Below are positions 44,240 to 54,100 of a stretch of DNA of 64,000 nt, piece by piece. The DNA is from Thermobaculum terrenum ATCC BAA-798. Its GTDB lineage: Bacteria > Chloroflexota > Chloroflexia > Thermobaculales > Thermobaculaceae. The notes under the pieces were generated by a model. That model made no database searches and was not told where the DNA came from. It worked only from the letters and a program-made list of their open reading frames with translations. The stretch's first letter is position 1. The number at the start of each line of letters is the position of its first letter. Both the position numbers and the translations under genes were made by a program. The stretch covers positions 1,576,501 through 1,640,500 of the forward strand of contig NC_013525.1 of NCBI RefSeq assembly GCF_000025005.1, read 5' to 3'.

Positions 44240-44652
44240 GATGACCTCCTGCTCGGCTTCTCCTGTTTATTCCTACCTGCCTGATTATGGCTGGACAGTG
44301 CCGTTGAAACGCACTGCAGAAGCTCCTTTATGTAGAAAGGCTTTACTAAGTAGTCTCTAGCGCCAAGGGAGCGAGCTCTCTTCTCGTCTTCTTCACGTGC
44401 TGCAGCGGTAACAACTATTACTGGCACACGATCGAGTATGCCTTGATTTCCTAATTCCCTCAGAACCTCCCAGCCAGATATTACTGGCAACATAAGATCT
44501 AACAGTATGAGATCGTATTTACCCTCTCTAGCCCGAGTAAGGCCAGTTTCACCATCCGTGGCAATCTCTATATCGAAGCCTCGAAGAGTTAGGTTCTGGC
44601 TTATAAGCTTGAGTATGCTAGGTTCATCTTCAACCACAAGTATCCTAGCCAT
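44236..44652 (-). CDS. Single-domain response regulator (CheY-like receiver)
   Basis: A 138-aa receiver: ARILVVEDEPSILKLI, phosphoacceptor D52 (LILLDLMLP), VIVVTAAAREED and DYLVKPF. There is no output domain; the tail is basic and serine-rich. The frame is open to 44733 but overlaps the kinase gene there. ATG 44652, one base after the kinase stop and with GGGAG upstream, is the natural start. It may be a phosphate shuttle or sink between the kinase and the OmpR-type regulator. Confidence 0.92.
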   Translation of the reverse strand: MARILVVEDEPSILKLISQNLTLRGFDIEIATDGETGLTRAREGKYDLILLDLMLPVISGWEVLRELGNQGILDRVPVIVVTAAAREEDEKRARSLGARDYLVKPFYIKELLQCVSTALSSHNQAGRNKQEKPSRRSS

Positions 44653-44653
44653 G

Positions 44654-46393
44654 TCAACTCCCAGTAACTGGAAGGGTGAAGTAGAATATGGAGCCCTTGC
44701 CAGGGCTACTCTCCACCCATATACGTCCACCATGCGCCTCTACTATATTCCTGCAGATAGCAAGTCCCAAACCTGTACCCTTTTGAGGTCTGAATGATGC
44801 CCCTTCTATCTGGAAGAATCGCTCGAATATCTTGTCGTGATATTCGGGAGGTATACCCTCTCCCTCGTCTAGAACACCCACCCTTATACCATTCTCATAT
44901 CTCTCAGCTCCCACGACGATGTTACTGCCGGGAGGAGAAAACTTCCTAGCGTTCTCGACCAAATTGCGCAGGACTTGCCCTATCCTCTCGGCATCGCACT
45001 TGATAAGCGGAAGCGTATCCGAGACCTGCACTACAAGATTACGACCTTCAGCTATCATTTGGAGGTCAGGTGCTAGTTCATCAAGCACATCGTTCATATC
45101 CTGCCATTCCATCTGCATCCTGAGCGCACCTGACTCGAGTCTGGATAAATCCAGAAGGTCTGTAACTAATCTTCTTAACCTCTCAGCATTTTGTTCTATC
45201 TCATTGATCCAGTCTTGCTGCATCTCCTTAGGTATCTCAACCTCATCTGCGCATTTCAAAGAAGATGCGAAGCCTTGAATAGCAGCTATGGGAGTTCTTA
45301 ATTCATGACTTACAGTTCCGAGGAGTTGGGATCTAAGCTTATCAGCCTCTTTTGCAGCCTCAATAGTCTTCGCCTCTTCAAATAAGAATGCCGTATGGAT
45401 GCTGACTGCTGCTTGAACAGCCAATGTAGAGGCAAATCGCAGTTCATGCTGTGAGACCCTATGAGGTTCTTCTCTCCCTAACACAAAAACTCCCACTCTC
45501 TTTGCACCGGGAGCAAACATCGGCATTATAACTGCCGATCTAATGATGCCATTGTTCAGTACAGAATTTTGGAAACGCTTGTCTGATAATAAATCCTGAG
45601 TGTTTCTTGGAGAGTTAGTGTAGATTACCGTATACAGGATATCTGAAGGTGCTACCCAGGGGGTTTCATGCTTTACATCGCTATCGAGATCGCTACAAGA
45701 AAGGGAGTAACAATCAGTAAAACGGTCATCCTTTTCTTCGTAAAGATATACTGCAGCCCAACAGCAATTGGTAGCACTTAAGGCTCCGCTAAGTATATTC
45801 CCTATGACGGTAGGTATATCTCCTGTATGTATAGGCGCAGCTGCCGCCCTATGTAGAGCTCCGAGCTCATCTCTCCGCCGTGCTTTATCCTGACGAGTAT
45901 CGTCAGAGTAGTAGACGTACGCCATAACCAAATACAAGGCCCATAGAAGTCCAATCTGAGCCAACCAATGGAAGGGCCCATTGAGACCATGGAAGAGGAC
46001 AGCCGAAGAATAGAGAGCAGTAGTCACCAGGCAGTAGGCAGCACCAGCATCTGCACCATATCTCAGAACAGCAATAGAGAGAGGTATGCCATAAAGCAGA
46101 AATAGAGGACTATTCTGGCCGCCTGTGAAGTAGACAAGCAGGGTAATCAGTAATAAATCCAGAAAAGCATAAGTCCTGTACGTGAATATGCTTCTAAATC
46201 TTCTATGAAGGTCCAGGAAGCTGTTGGCAACAGCATAGACTGCTGCTATCCCGATAATTAGCCATACCATAGGGCTGCCAACCCTAATCATACCCACCAA
46301 CAACGCCATACCAGTAACTAAAACTATTGCCAAACGAAGCCATGCGAAGTCTGAGTCAGCTATAGCAAGGTGACGTTGTTCTCTTACTGCCAT
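44654..46393 (-). CDS. Membrane sensor histidine kinase with GAF domain
   Basis: A roughly 579-aa kinase. About six spans in residues 20-170 form an unclassified membrane sensor. A GAF domain follows (about 185-345), then HisKA with LLGTVSHELRTPIAAIQGF (phospho-His). The ATPase has NLVENARKFSP (N box), VGVLDEGEGIP (G1) and GTGLGLAICRNIVEAHGG (G2). The frame is open to 46438, but GGAGAGGGG immediately before ATG 46393 supports that start. It is first of a kinase-receiver-regulator operon. The signal is unknown. Confidence 0.92.
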   Translation of the reverse strand: MAVREQRHLAIADSDFAWLRLAIVLVTGMALLVGMIRVGSPMVWLIIGIAAVYAVANSFLDLHRRFRSIFTYRTYAFLDLLLITLLVYFTGGQNSPLFLLYGIPLSIAVLRYGADAGAAYCLVTTALYSSAVLFHGLNGPFHWLAQIGLLWALYLVMAYVYYSDDTRQDKARRRDELGALHRAAAAPIHTGDIPTVIGNILSGALSATNCCWAAVYLYEEKDDRFTDCYSLSCSDLDSDVKHETPWVAPSDILYTVIYTNSPRNTQDLLSDKRFQNSVLNNGIIRSAVIMPMFAPGAKRVGVFVLGREEPHRVSQHELRFASTLAVQAAVSIHTAFLFEEAKTIEAAKEADKLRSQLLGTVSHELRTPIAAIQGFASSLKCADEVEIPKEMQQDWINEIEQNAERLRRLVTDLLDLSRLESGALRMQMEWQDMNDVLDELAPDLQMIAEGRNLVVQVSDTLPLIKCDAERIGQVLRNLVENARKFSPPGSNIVVGAERYENGIRVGVLDEGEGIPPEYHDKIFERFFQIEGASFRPQKGTGLGLAICRNIVEAHGGRIWVESSPGKGSIFYFTLPVTGS

Positions 46394-46577
46394 TCCCCTC
46401 TCCGTTCCCGTGGCCGTATGCTTGTGCCAGCTAAGCATCCTGGCAGTCCCTTACAGACAAATACTCTATCACATACTGAGGATTTGGTCAGCCCATTTTG
46501 CCTGTGAACCTTGTTTATACCTAGAAAGGGTTTAGGGGCAATACTATCACGTTATGTGTAAAAATTTTCTTATAAGT

Positions 46578-46606
46578 TGACTTTCTATGTTCGTGATTCT
46601 AGAATA
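46578..46606 (+). promoter_or_regulatory. Sigma70-type promoter of gcvT
   Basis: TTGACT (46578-46583) and TAGAAT (46601-46606) are 17 bases apart. The expected start near 46613 leaves a leader of about 26 bases before the TTG at 46639, too short for a glycine riboswitch. Confidence 0.75.
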
Positions 46607-46638
46607 CGCCGCGGTTTGACTAATAGGAGGCTTCTAGG

Positions 46639-47754
46639 TTGAGTAAAAACACCAGGCAAACACCTCTATACCATGAGCATCTCAAGCTGGGCGCGAAGAT
46701 GACCGACTTCGCTGGATGGGAAATGCCATTACAGTATGAAGGAGTAATAACTGAGCACCAAGCAGTAAGAACAAATGCAGGGATTTTTGACCTAAGCCAC
46801 ATGGGTGAGTTCGAGATAACAGGGGAAAATGCTGTACATTTCTTGAATTATTGCCTAACCAATAACGCTGCCAAGCTAAAGATTGGACAAGCTCAGTACA
46901 CACTTATTCCTTACACTGACGGCTCAGTAGCAGATGATGCCATACTATATAGGCTGGACGAAGACAAATACTTATTGGTTGTCAATGCTGCCAATACACA
47001 GAAGGATTTAGAGTGGTTATCTCATCAAAAGCTGGGCTTCGAGAAGGTGAACCTCGAAGATATATCGGATAGGACCGCTCTTATAGCGATACAGGGGCCT
47101 AAATCCGAGGGGATTCTACAAAAATTGACGTCAGTCGATCTTCGAAATCTGAAGTACTACCACATCACCAAGGGAGAAGTAACAGGCATCGATGCACTTA
47201 TAGCCCGCACAGGATATACAGGCGAAGATGGATTCGAGATCTTCCTGCCTTGGGATAAAGCTACAGTTGTATGGAGATCCCTGCTTGATGCAGGGAAAGA
47301 CTCAGGATTAAAACCTGCAGGATTGGGCTCGAGAGATACATTACGCATCGAGGCTGGTATGCCGCTCTACGGACATGAATTAAGCGAACAGGTCAATCCG
47401 TATGAGGCAGGTCTCGACTGGGCAGTGAAACTGGACAAAGGAGACTTTGTAGGCAGAGAAGCGCTTGAGAGAGAGAAACAGCTGGGTCCAGCTAGGAAGT
47501 TGGTAGGATTTACTCTACTTGAAATGGGAGTACCTAGAGCAGAACAGCCTATACAAAAACAGGGTAGACAGATAGGTTTTGTCACAAGTGGTACATTTTC
47601 GCCCACTCTCAAGAAACCGATAGGTATGGGGTATGTACCAAGCCTATTTGCAAGAACAGGTACTCTAATCGACATAGTAATTAGGAACAAGCCAGTAAAA
47701 GCTGAGATAGTACAACTACCGTTCTACAGTAGAAAAAGAGGAGGGGAAAGTTGA
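46639..47754 (+). CDS. gcvT: Aminomethyltransferase (glycine cleavage T protein)
   Basis: A 371-aa tetrahydrofolate-dependent enzyme that releases ammonia from the aminomethyl-lipoyl arm of GcvH and makes methylene-THF. Motifs are MTDFAGWEMPLQY, IFDLSHMGEF, the folate-site ARTGYTGEDGFEI, and GLGSRDTLRIEAGMPLYGHEL. The C-terminal barrel has TSGTFSPTLKKPIGMGYV. Length is typical. The start is TTG 46639 behind AGGAGG. gcvH follows with a four-base overlap. No gcvP gene lies beside it. Confidence 0.95.
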   Translation: MSKNTRQTPLYHEHLKLGAKMTDFAGWEMPLQYEGVITEHQAVRTNAGIFDLSHMGEFEITGENAVHFLNYCLTNNAAKLKIGQAQYTLIPYTDGSVADDAILYRLDEDKYLLVVNAANTQKDLEWLSHQKLGFEKVNLEDISDRTALIAIQGPKSEGILQKLTSVDLRNLKYYHITKGEVTGIDALIARTGYTGEDGFEIFLPWDKATVVWRSLLDAGKDSGLKPAGLGSRDTLRIEAGMPLYGHELSEQVNPYEAGLDWAVKLDKGDFVGREALEREKQLGPARKLVGFTLLEMGVPRAEQPIQKQGRQIGFVTSGTFSPTLKKPIGMGYVPSLFARTGTLIDIVIRNKPVKAEIVQLPFYSRKRGGES

Positions 47755-48131
47755 TTCCGGAAGATCTGAAGTATACTAGAGAACACGAATGGCTTAGAAT
47801 GGAAGATGATTTGGCTGTGGTGGGGATAACAGACTATGCCCAAAGGGAGTTAGGAGATGTTGTCTTTGTTGACCTCCCAGCAGTGGGTAGCACTGTTCAA
47901 CAAGGGGAAATTTTTGGGAGCATAGACTCTGTGAAGACAGCAAGCGACCTATATAGTCCTATATCGGGAGAGGTCGTGGAAATTAACTCCGCTCTAGCTG
48001 ATGATCCCGCTCTGGTAAACACTGATCCCTATGGCAAAGGATGGATGATCAAAGTAAGACCCAGGGATGAGAGTGAGTTGGACAATCTTCTAACCCCACA
48101 AGAATACAGAGAGTACGTACGGGAAGAATAA
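47751..48131 (+). CDS. gcvH: Glycine cleavage system H protein
   Basis: A 126-aa lipoyl carrier that shuttles the aminomethyl group between P, T and L proteins. The lipoylated lysine is K62 in SIDSVKTASD. YTREHEWLRM, GITDYAQRELGDVVFVDLP and SPISGEVVEIN are family hallmarks. The start is TTG 47751 overlapping the gcvT stop (TTGA), with GAGGAGGGG upstream. The nearest visible L protein is lpdA at the start of the window. Confidence 0.95.
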   Translation: MIPEDLKYTREHEWLRMEDDLAVVGITDYAQRELGDVVFVDLPAVGSTVQQGEIFGSIDSVKTASDLYSPISGEVVEINSALADDPALVNTDPYGKGWMIKVRPRDESELDNLLTPQEYREYVREE

Positions 48132-48229
48132 GCCCCGAAGTCATAAAAGACCACAAATAGGACTAATACGCATACTCGATATTGCTTTGGCACCCAATAG
48201 TTCCCAATAAGCTGGGAAAAGAAGGTTCA

Positions 48230-48267
48230 TAAAATAAGGGCTGAGGAGGCACTATACCTCAGCCCTT
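48230..48267 (-). terminator. Terminator of tRNA-Gln
   Basis: An 11-bp stem (48236-48246 with 48257-48267) with a ten-base loop begins at the CCA end of the tRNA. On the minus strand it is followed by TATTTTATG. Confidence 0.8.
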
Positions 48268-48340
48268 GGCTCGGGGGCAGGGACTCGAACCCCGACTCAC
48301 AGATCCAAAGTCTGTTGTCCTACCATTAGACGACCCCCGA
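48267..48340 (-). tRNA. tRNA-Gln (anticodon TTG)
   Basis: A full cloverleaf on the minus strand. The acceptor TCGGGGG (48340-48334) pairs with CCCCCGA (48277-48271). The D-arm has CGTCTAATGGTAGGAC. The anticodon arm is ACAGA-CTTTGGA-TCTGT with anticodon TTG. The T-arm has GGTTCGAGTCC. The discriminator is G and CCA is encoded (48269-48267). Confidence 0.95.
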
Positions 48341-48354
48341 ACGGCCCAGATCAT

Positions 48355-48360
48355 ATTATA
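48355..48360 (-). promoter_or_regulatory. Minus-10 box of tRNA-Gln
   Basis: A consensus TATAAT on the minus strand lies 15 bases before the tRNA 5' end. No clear minus-35 box is seen; the upstream sequence is the 3' end of the small gene at 48373. Confidence 0.55.
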
Positions 48361-48372
48361 CGAAATTAACCC

Positions 48373-48582
48373 CTATTTGATCGAGCCACTTGCCACTAAC
48401 ATCTCGGGAAGAGACATCTTGTGCATCTTCGAGAAAACCTTCATCTTATGCAGATGCCATATAACTGAATCGTACCTTCTAGCTTGAGCTGCTTTGTGTA
48501 GCTGCCACCAATCGTTACTGAGTTGCTCTAAGGCTGCTACCCTTTCAAACCTAGTTCTACTCTTAATTATTTTGATTGCCAT
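48373..48582 (-). CDS. Small basic protein, unknown
   Basis: A 69-aa basic protein (MAIKIIKSRTRFERVAALEQLSND...) rich in Trp, His, Lys and Arg, largely helical by look, with no recognised family. The frame opens at 48591, but GGAGG at 48596-48592 is adjacent to that ATG and nine bases from the ATG at 48582, which I choose. Its ribosome site falls next to the stop of the zinc-finger gene at 48601, so the two are cotranscribed. Nucleic-acid or ribosome association is only a guess. Confidence 0.6.
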   Translation of the reverse strand: MAIKIIKSRTRFERVAALEQLSNDWWQLHKAAQARRYDSVIWHLHKMKVFSKMHKMSLPEMLVASGSIK

Positions 48583-48600
48583 AGCCTTCATCCTCCGTAG

Positions 48601-48867
48601 CTAGTAAATCATGTCAGATACTTTGGTACGTCTTCTCTTACGTTGCTGAGATATAGCTTTACGCCTGCACTCATCCGAGCAGTACTTGCTCTTTCCGTAT
48701 GCTTGATAAGGTGTACCGCATATCTCACACGCCTTCTGACCAGGTGCTAAGGTAATCTTGGGCTTCTTGGCTGGCTTCTTCCCAAATATGCAGGTCTCTG
48801 CCCAACACTCTGAACAAGGAAAGGATCTATATCGCCTGTTCTCATCCAGGCATGGGTACTTTCCCAC
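48601..48867 (-). CDS. Small Cys-rich zinc-finger-like protein
   Basis: An 88-aa protein with two Cys clusters. The N-terminal half has YPCLDENRRYRSFPCSECWAETC. The C-terminal half has CEICGTPYQAYGKSKYCSDECRRK, a treble-clef type C-x2-C...C-x3-C finger. A strongly basic stretch QQRKRRRTKVS follows, as in DNA- or RNA-binding fingers. The start is GTG 48867 behind AAGGAG. It is paired with the small basic gene downstream. The function is unknown. Confidence 0.7.
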   Translation of the reverse strand: MGKYPCLDENRRYRSFPCSECWAETCIFGKKPAKKPKITLAPGQKACEICGTPYQAYGKSKYCSDECRRKAISQQRKRRRTKVSDMIY

Positions 48868-49074
48868 CTTGATTCACACTCCTTCCAGAATTAAGCTCAC
48901 CAGGTGTTAGGAGTATAGAAATGAACGAATTAAAGTGGCGGTAACAAATCGCAATCATTTGTAAAAGACTTGTAAACTTGCAGGAACAAGAATTGCTATC
49001 TACAGGTACTAGTACTTCAGTAAAATATGTTTTATACTCTTTCTAAGGGCGATTAGGTACAAGGTGGGCAAAAA

Positions 49075-49257
49075 ATGAAGATAAGCACGCGCATAAGAAA
49101 AGTATTAGTAGTTCTGGCTTTAATAGCGGCCCTAGCGGCAGCCACAGGTTGGGAATGGGGGACTTACCGTCAAGGTAGCTCTGGATGGGAATGGGGCAAA
49201 GTTAATACCCATAACCATTCGGCAGCCGTCGTTATTAAGCACAACCAAGGCGCCTAG
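49075..49257 (+). CDS. Small exported peptide with GWEWG repeats
   Basis: A 60-aa product. A clear signal segment (RKVLVVLALIAALAAATG) follows a basic N-terminus. The short mature part contains two copies of GWEWG separated by ten residues, then a His/Asn-rich tail (NTHNHSAAVVIKHNQGA). ATG 49075 follows AAGGTGG. The kinase gene starts 39 bases later on the same strand, so the peptide could be cotranscribed with it. There is no Cys, no double-glycine leader and no modifying enzyme nearby. Confidence 0.6.
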   Translation: MKISTRIRKVLVVLALIAALAAATGWEWGTYRQGSSGWEWGKVNTHNHSAAVVIKHNQGA

Positions 49258-49296
49258 CAGGGCTAGAATTACTGGTTCACCCTTGGAAATATACGT

Positions 49297-51069
49297 ATGA
49301 AAGACAGCTCTAGAGCTGTAAGGATATATGTATTTATTCTTGCAGCTTTAGTATGCTGTCTTTTTTTAATCTCCCTTACACATACAAATAGTATTAGCTA
49401 TGAGAGATTTATACTAATACTAACCTTTATAGTCTTCATGATAGCTGCCTGCCTCTTCCCCCTCGAGTTCGCGGCTGGCACGAGAGCTACCCTTGATACC
49501 AGTGTCATCTTCGCCTCCGCTCTTATGTTTCAACCTTATGTAGCGATGATAATAGCAGGTGCTGGCTCTGTTATAGCTCAACTCATGACTAGGCGCCCCT
49601 TCATCCAGACCATCTTTAATGCATCGCAAAGAATGTTACAAGCTGGCTGCGGAGCTCTATTGCTGATGGTTCTAGGATGGGACTATCTAAGGCCAGATCT
49701 GGGGACTTTATACTCTTGGACACCTTTAGTACTGGCAGCAATAGCTATCTTCCTAATCAACACTCTAGCGGTATCAATGGTAGTTGCTCTCCAAACAGGC
49801 AAGAGCTTAGTCAGGATTTGGACTGAACGAGCCAGATTTGGAATCTTAGAATATATATCTCAGCTGGCAATAGGAGCACTGATAGTAGTAGTTGCTTACT
49901 CCAACAAGTGGGCATTGCCTCTGCTGTTGCTGCCCGCTATCGCTGTCTATCGTGCTCTCGCCCACCACGTAGAAGCAAGACAGATAACACAACGAGCGCT
50001 GGATCAGCAACGAACCATGACCGACGTCATGGTTACAAGCTTGGCAGAGGGCATATGTGCACTGGATAAAGAAGGATACATCACCTTTATGAATCCAGCA
50101 GCTTGCCAGATGCTCAGGTGTACCCTCGATAAAGTTCGCAACAAGAGCTTTGTAGAACTTGTATCAGTCGAAGGGCATGACAATTCTCTCCTGGTAAATG
50201 TCCCATTAGAGGGGAAGATCTATCGTAACGATGATTGTACCTTCCGTACTCTAGACGGTGGAACTATACAGGTTGCCTGCACATCCTCTCCCATCACGCT
50301 AGATGGTCGAATAATAGGAGTCATAGTAGCTTTTAGGGATATGACAGAGTTCCGTAGGCTAGAGCAGGCTAGAGAAGAATACTTATCCCTGATATCTCAT
50401 GACCTTAGGACCCCACTGTCCGTGGTTATAGGTCACTCACAAATACTCAAGACCTTACTCAGGGAAAAGGGACTTGAAAGAGAAGAGCGTAATGTAGATG
50501 CCATTATAGGTGGGGGAAGACAACTTACCCGCATGGTAGAGAATCTACTAGATAGAGCAAGTCTGGAGGCAGGCGCTGTCAAGCTGAAGCTTCAAAGAGT
50601 GGACTTAGAAAGCTGGCTTCCAGATGCGATAGAAAGGGTAACTGTGCCTGCAAACCGCTCCCGCGTACACCTGGTAATAGAGCGTGGATGTACGTTAGAC
50701 GTAGATGTAGATCGAATCGAGAGAGTACTGGGCAATCTTGTGACAAACGCCCTGAAATATTCTGCACCTGAGACAGATGTAATAGTCAGAGCAAAAGTAT
50801 CATCTAATAATCTAATAATATCTGTGAAGGACCAAGGGCCAGGTATCAAACCAGAAGATGTGCCCAAACTCTTTCAGAAATACTACAGAACAAACAGGGG
50901 AAGGAATGAAGGCTTAGGTCTCGGATTGTACATCAGCAGGTTGATAGTAGAAGCACATGGTGGCCATATATGGGTAGAAAGCGAACCCTCTAAGGGCAGT
51001 ACTTTTAGCTTCTCTTTACCCATCCACAATCTAGACAGAGAGACAATCCAAGCAGACAATAACAAGTAG
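49297..51069 (+). CDS. Membrane PAS-domain sensor histidine kinase
   Basis: A 590-aa kinase. About seven to eight spans in residues 8-215 resemble a MASE1-like membrane sensor. A PAS domain follows (about 240-350: MVTSLAEGICALDKEGYITFMNPAA). HisKA has YLSLISHDLRTPLSVVIGH (phospho-His) and the ATPase has NLVTNALKYSAP, VKDQGPGIKPED and GLGLGLYISRLIVEAHGG. No response regulator gene is adjacent. The start is ATG 49297; the next gene is on the opposite strand. Confidence 0.92.
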   Translation: MKDSSRAVRIYVFILAALVCCLFLISLTHTNSISYERFILILTFIVFMIAACLFPLEFAAGTRATLDTSVIFASALMFQPYVAMIIAGAGSVIAQLMTRRPFIQTIFNASQRMLQAGCGALLLMVLGWDYLRPDLGTLYSWTPLVLAAIAIFLINTLAVSMVVALQTGKSLVRIWTERARFGILEYISQLAIGALIVVVAYSNKWALPLLLLPAIAVYRALAHHVEARQITQRALDQQRTMTDVMVTSLAEGICALDKEGYITFMNPAACQMLRCTLDKVRNKSFVELVSVEGHDNSLLVNVPLEGKIYRNDDCTFRTLDGGTIQVACTSSPITLDGRIIGVIVAFRDMTEFRRLEQAREEYLSLISHDLRTPLSVVIGHSQILKTLLREKGLEREERNVDAIIGGGRQLTRMVENLLDRASLEAGAVKLKLQRVDLESWLPDAIERVTVPANRSRVHLVIERGCTLDVDVDRIERVLGNLVTNALKYSAPETDVIVRAKVSSNNLIISVKDQGPGIKPEDVPKLFQKYYRTNRGRNEGLGLGLYISRLIVEAHGGHIWVESEPSKGSTFSFSLPIHNLDRETIQADNNK

Positions 51070-51106
51070 CTGCTTACTTCGCGCTTATGCTTCGCCAAAT
51101 AAAACA

Positions 51107-51149
51107 GAACAAGAGCTACCCCAAGAATGGTAGCATTCTTGGGGTAGCT
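51107..51149 (-). terminator. Terminator of the first alpha-mannosidase gene
   Basis: A perfect 16-bp stem (51114-51129 with 51134-51149) has a four-base loop. On the minus strand it is followed by CTTGTTCTGTTTTATTT. It lies just past the mannosidase stop and may also stop the kinase transcript from the other side. Confidence 0.8.
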
Positions 51150-51159
51150 ATATATCGAG

Positions 51160-54100
51160 CTAGAACTCCAGCCTAAGAGATATAACCTCGAAGGGCCTGA
51201 CACTCAGGACTATCTTCCCATCCTCAAGCTTGGGTTGAGCAGATTCTGTATCTGGCTCTTCCAGAAGGTTGACCCTTTGAACCGAGATTGGTGACAATCC
51301 GCAACTTAGTATTGCAGTTCCCCTTGCACCTCTATGTTCATACAACCGGACTATTAAACCACTTCCGTCTTCTGATACCTTTACAGCACCAACTGCTAGA
51401 GGCAAACCCTCACTAGTTATTAGTGAGAAACGACTAGTGTTGGACCCCTGCCCAGACGTGGTAACAGATACCAATGGACTGTTAAGCCAAAAGGCCTCTT
51501 CAACCACGTTAGCCTCTGTCCAATCCCCAATATGTGGGTAGAGGCTGTAGATAAATTTATGCTCACCCTCGTCAGCAATTACATCCGGGTATACAGCACT
51601 CTTCAGAAGCGTCACAGAAACTTCACTATCCAAAACACCGTAGCCATACTTAGCGTTGTTGAGTATGGCAACTCCATAATCAGTCTCAGATAGATCCACA
51701 AAACGATGAGCTACAACCTCGAACTTCGCTGCATCCCAAGAAGTATTTCTGTGTGTGGGACGCTGATGCACACCATACATAGTCTCATAGGTTGCAGTTC
51801 TTGTATGCACCATTAGTGGGAAATGAGCCTTAAGAATGACATTACGTTCGTGCCAGTCGATGTGAGTCTCTATATCCAGCCTGCGGGAGGATGAGAGCAA
51901 TCTATAAATTTGAGTTACCTTAGAGCTTCGCCAGCTTCTATCCACTTTTACTGCTACCCTCAGTGGGCCTGCCTCTAATACTTCTATACTATCGACTTGA
52001 TCTATGGGTGCACCCTCTGCAGTGTAGTTAGCTTCAAGCTCCCAGGCGTCCCACATACGAGGCTTGTCAACATATGCCCAAATTTGGTTACCCTTGCCTT
52101 GTAGAACCTCTCTGTCTACTTCTTTATCGTAAACTCTGGATAAAGTACCATCAGCGTCTATCTCTACGAATAAATATTCGTTCTCAATAGTTATTTTCTC
52201 ACCAGCCTGTTTTACGGATACTTGATCCTCCACCTCTAGTTCGCCAGATAGCTCGCTGGACGTTTGGAACACCTGCCATCCACATGCAGGGATTCTACTC
52301 TTCAGTGCATGTATTAGGACACCTTCATCTACCTGCTGATATGGTAGAGTATTGCCATTCTGATCAACCAGAGTAGCTCCAGATGGTAAGTCTCTTACTA
52401 TCAGCGTCAGAGGTCTTTCCTTGAGAGAGGCATTAGCTATGAGAACGCTATGTGCTTCGTTACCCTTAGAGTCTACATTAGCAATAAAAGCCAGGGCCTC
52501 ATCCCTTATCGCTTCAGCAGTGGATATTACATTCTCCAACATTCTGTGTGAGTCTTGATAGACCTCATGAATGCTAGATCCTGGCAGTATGTCGTGAAAC
52601 TGACAGAGCAATAAGTCCTTCCAAGCAGCATCAAACTGTTCCTTCGGATAAGTGTATCCGTAACGGCTAGCGATGGCAGCAAACATCTCGGCTTCGAGAA
52701 GTCTATGTTCAGAGGCTCTGTTCAGTTCTTTCTGCTTAGCCTGAGACGTATACACTCCTCTATGGAATTCCAGGTAGAGCTCACCAGACCACTTTGGAAG
52801 AGCATCTGGCAATGATGCAAAGTAATCCTCCACGTGCGCCATCCTCAACCTTGGCATAGCCGGGAAATCTTTGAGACGCTGGTAGTTATCGAGCATGCGC
52901 GCCGAAGGTCCTCCACCACCGTCTCCCCAACCAAATGCCAGCAACGTCTCAGGATGTAAAGTCTTGGCTTTGTAATTGCGCCAAGTGCCAAGTATATCTA
53001 GAGGTGCTATATGTCCGTTATAGCCTTGTCCTGGATTGTAAAATATATGAGCCTTTACCTTCGAACCATCGATCCCCTCCCACCAGAACAGGTGATAGGG
53101 GAATTGATTAGTATCATTCCATGTAAGCTTGATAGTAAAGAAGTTCTTGATTCCAGCACCACGTAGTAGCTGTGGTATCCCCCCTGAGAACCCAAATACG
53201 TCTGGAAGCCAAGCTACTTCGTTCCTTACTCCAAACTTCTCCTGGAAGTAGCGTTGACCATAAAACAGCTGCCGGACGAAGGATTCACCACCAGTAATTT
53301 GGCAATCGGACTCACACCATGAGCCGCCAACTGGCTCCCATCTCCCTTCCTTGACGAGCTTCTGAATCTCCCCAAATAGCTCAGGGTCCTCGTGTTCCAT
53401 CCACTCATAAGCCTGAGCAGATGATTGGTTAAAAGTGAAATCTTCGTATGTCTTCATCAGGTTGACTACAGACCACCAGGTACGCCTAACCTTTCTATGA
53501 GTCTCTGCCAAAGGCCACAACCATGCCAAGTCAATATGCGCATGTCCAGTGAGGGCAATAGCACCATGCGGTGGAAATTTTTCTTTTATCTCTTCTAAGC
53601 GAGACCTAAGCGTCTTCCGAGCTTCATTGATAGCTTCAACAGCCTCTGAAGGTAGAGGTGGTGCGGGCTTATCAGACCAAGGGAAGTTCCATATAACTCT
53701 ATCGAAGGGATTTATATCTATAGCCTCTCGTAGATAGGTAAGAGGCACCATAGTAACACCATTGCCTATGGGATTCTCGTAACCCTCTTGCAAACGCCTC
53801 ACAGTAACCTCGGTGTTAGAGGGCCAGGCACGCGAGATAATAGCTAATGCCTCCTCAGCGGCACCTATTAAGTAGGGAACTACCTCATGATTTCCAAGCT
53901 GCTGCGAAGCCTCAAGAATCATCGTGAGGTCTCTATCCAGGTCAATTACTTCTTGCTGAGGAACTATCAGCTGTGCCCACTCAATCCTAGGTTCCCTAAC
54001 ATGCTGGCCGAACATGCCCTTGGGAACAACCTCAGCATTTATATTTATAGACTCGCCCCCTTCGGCTACATCTGCTATCTTGTAGGTCCTATGGAAGGGA

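Noticed and set aside
46394-46638. Glycine riboswitch before gcvT
   Set aside because: The likely promoter at 46578-46606 leaves a leader of only about 26 bases, and no aptamer core is visible.
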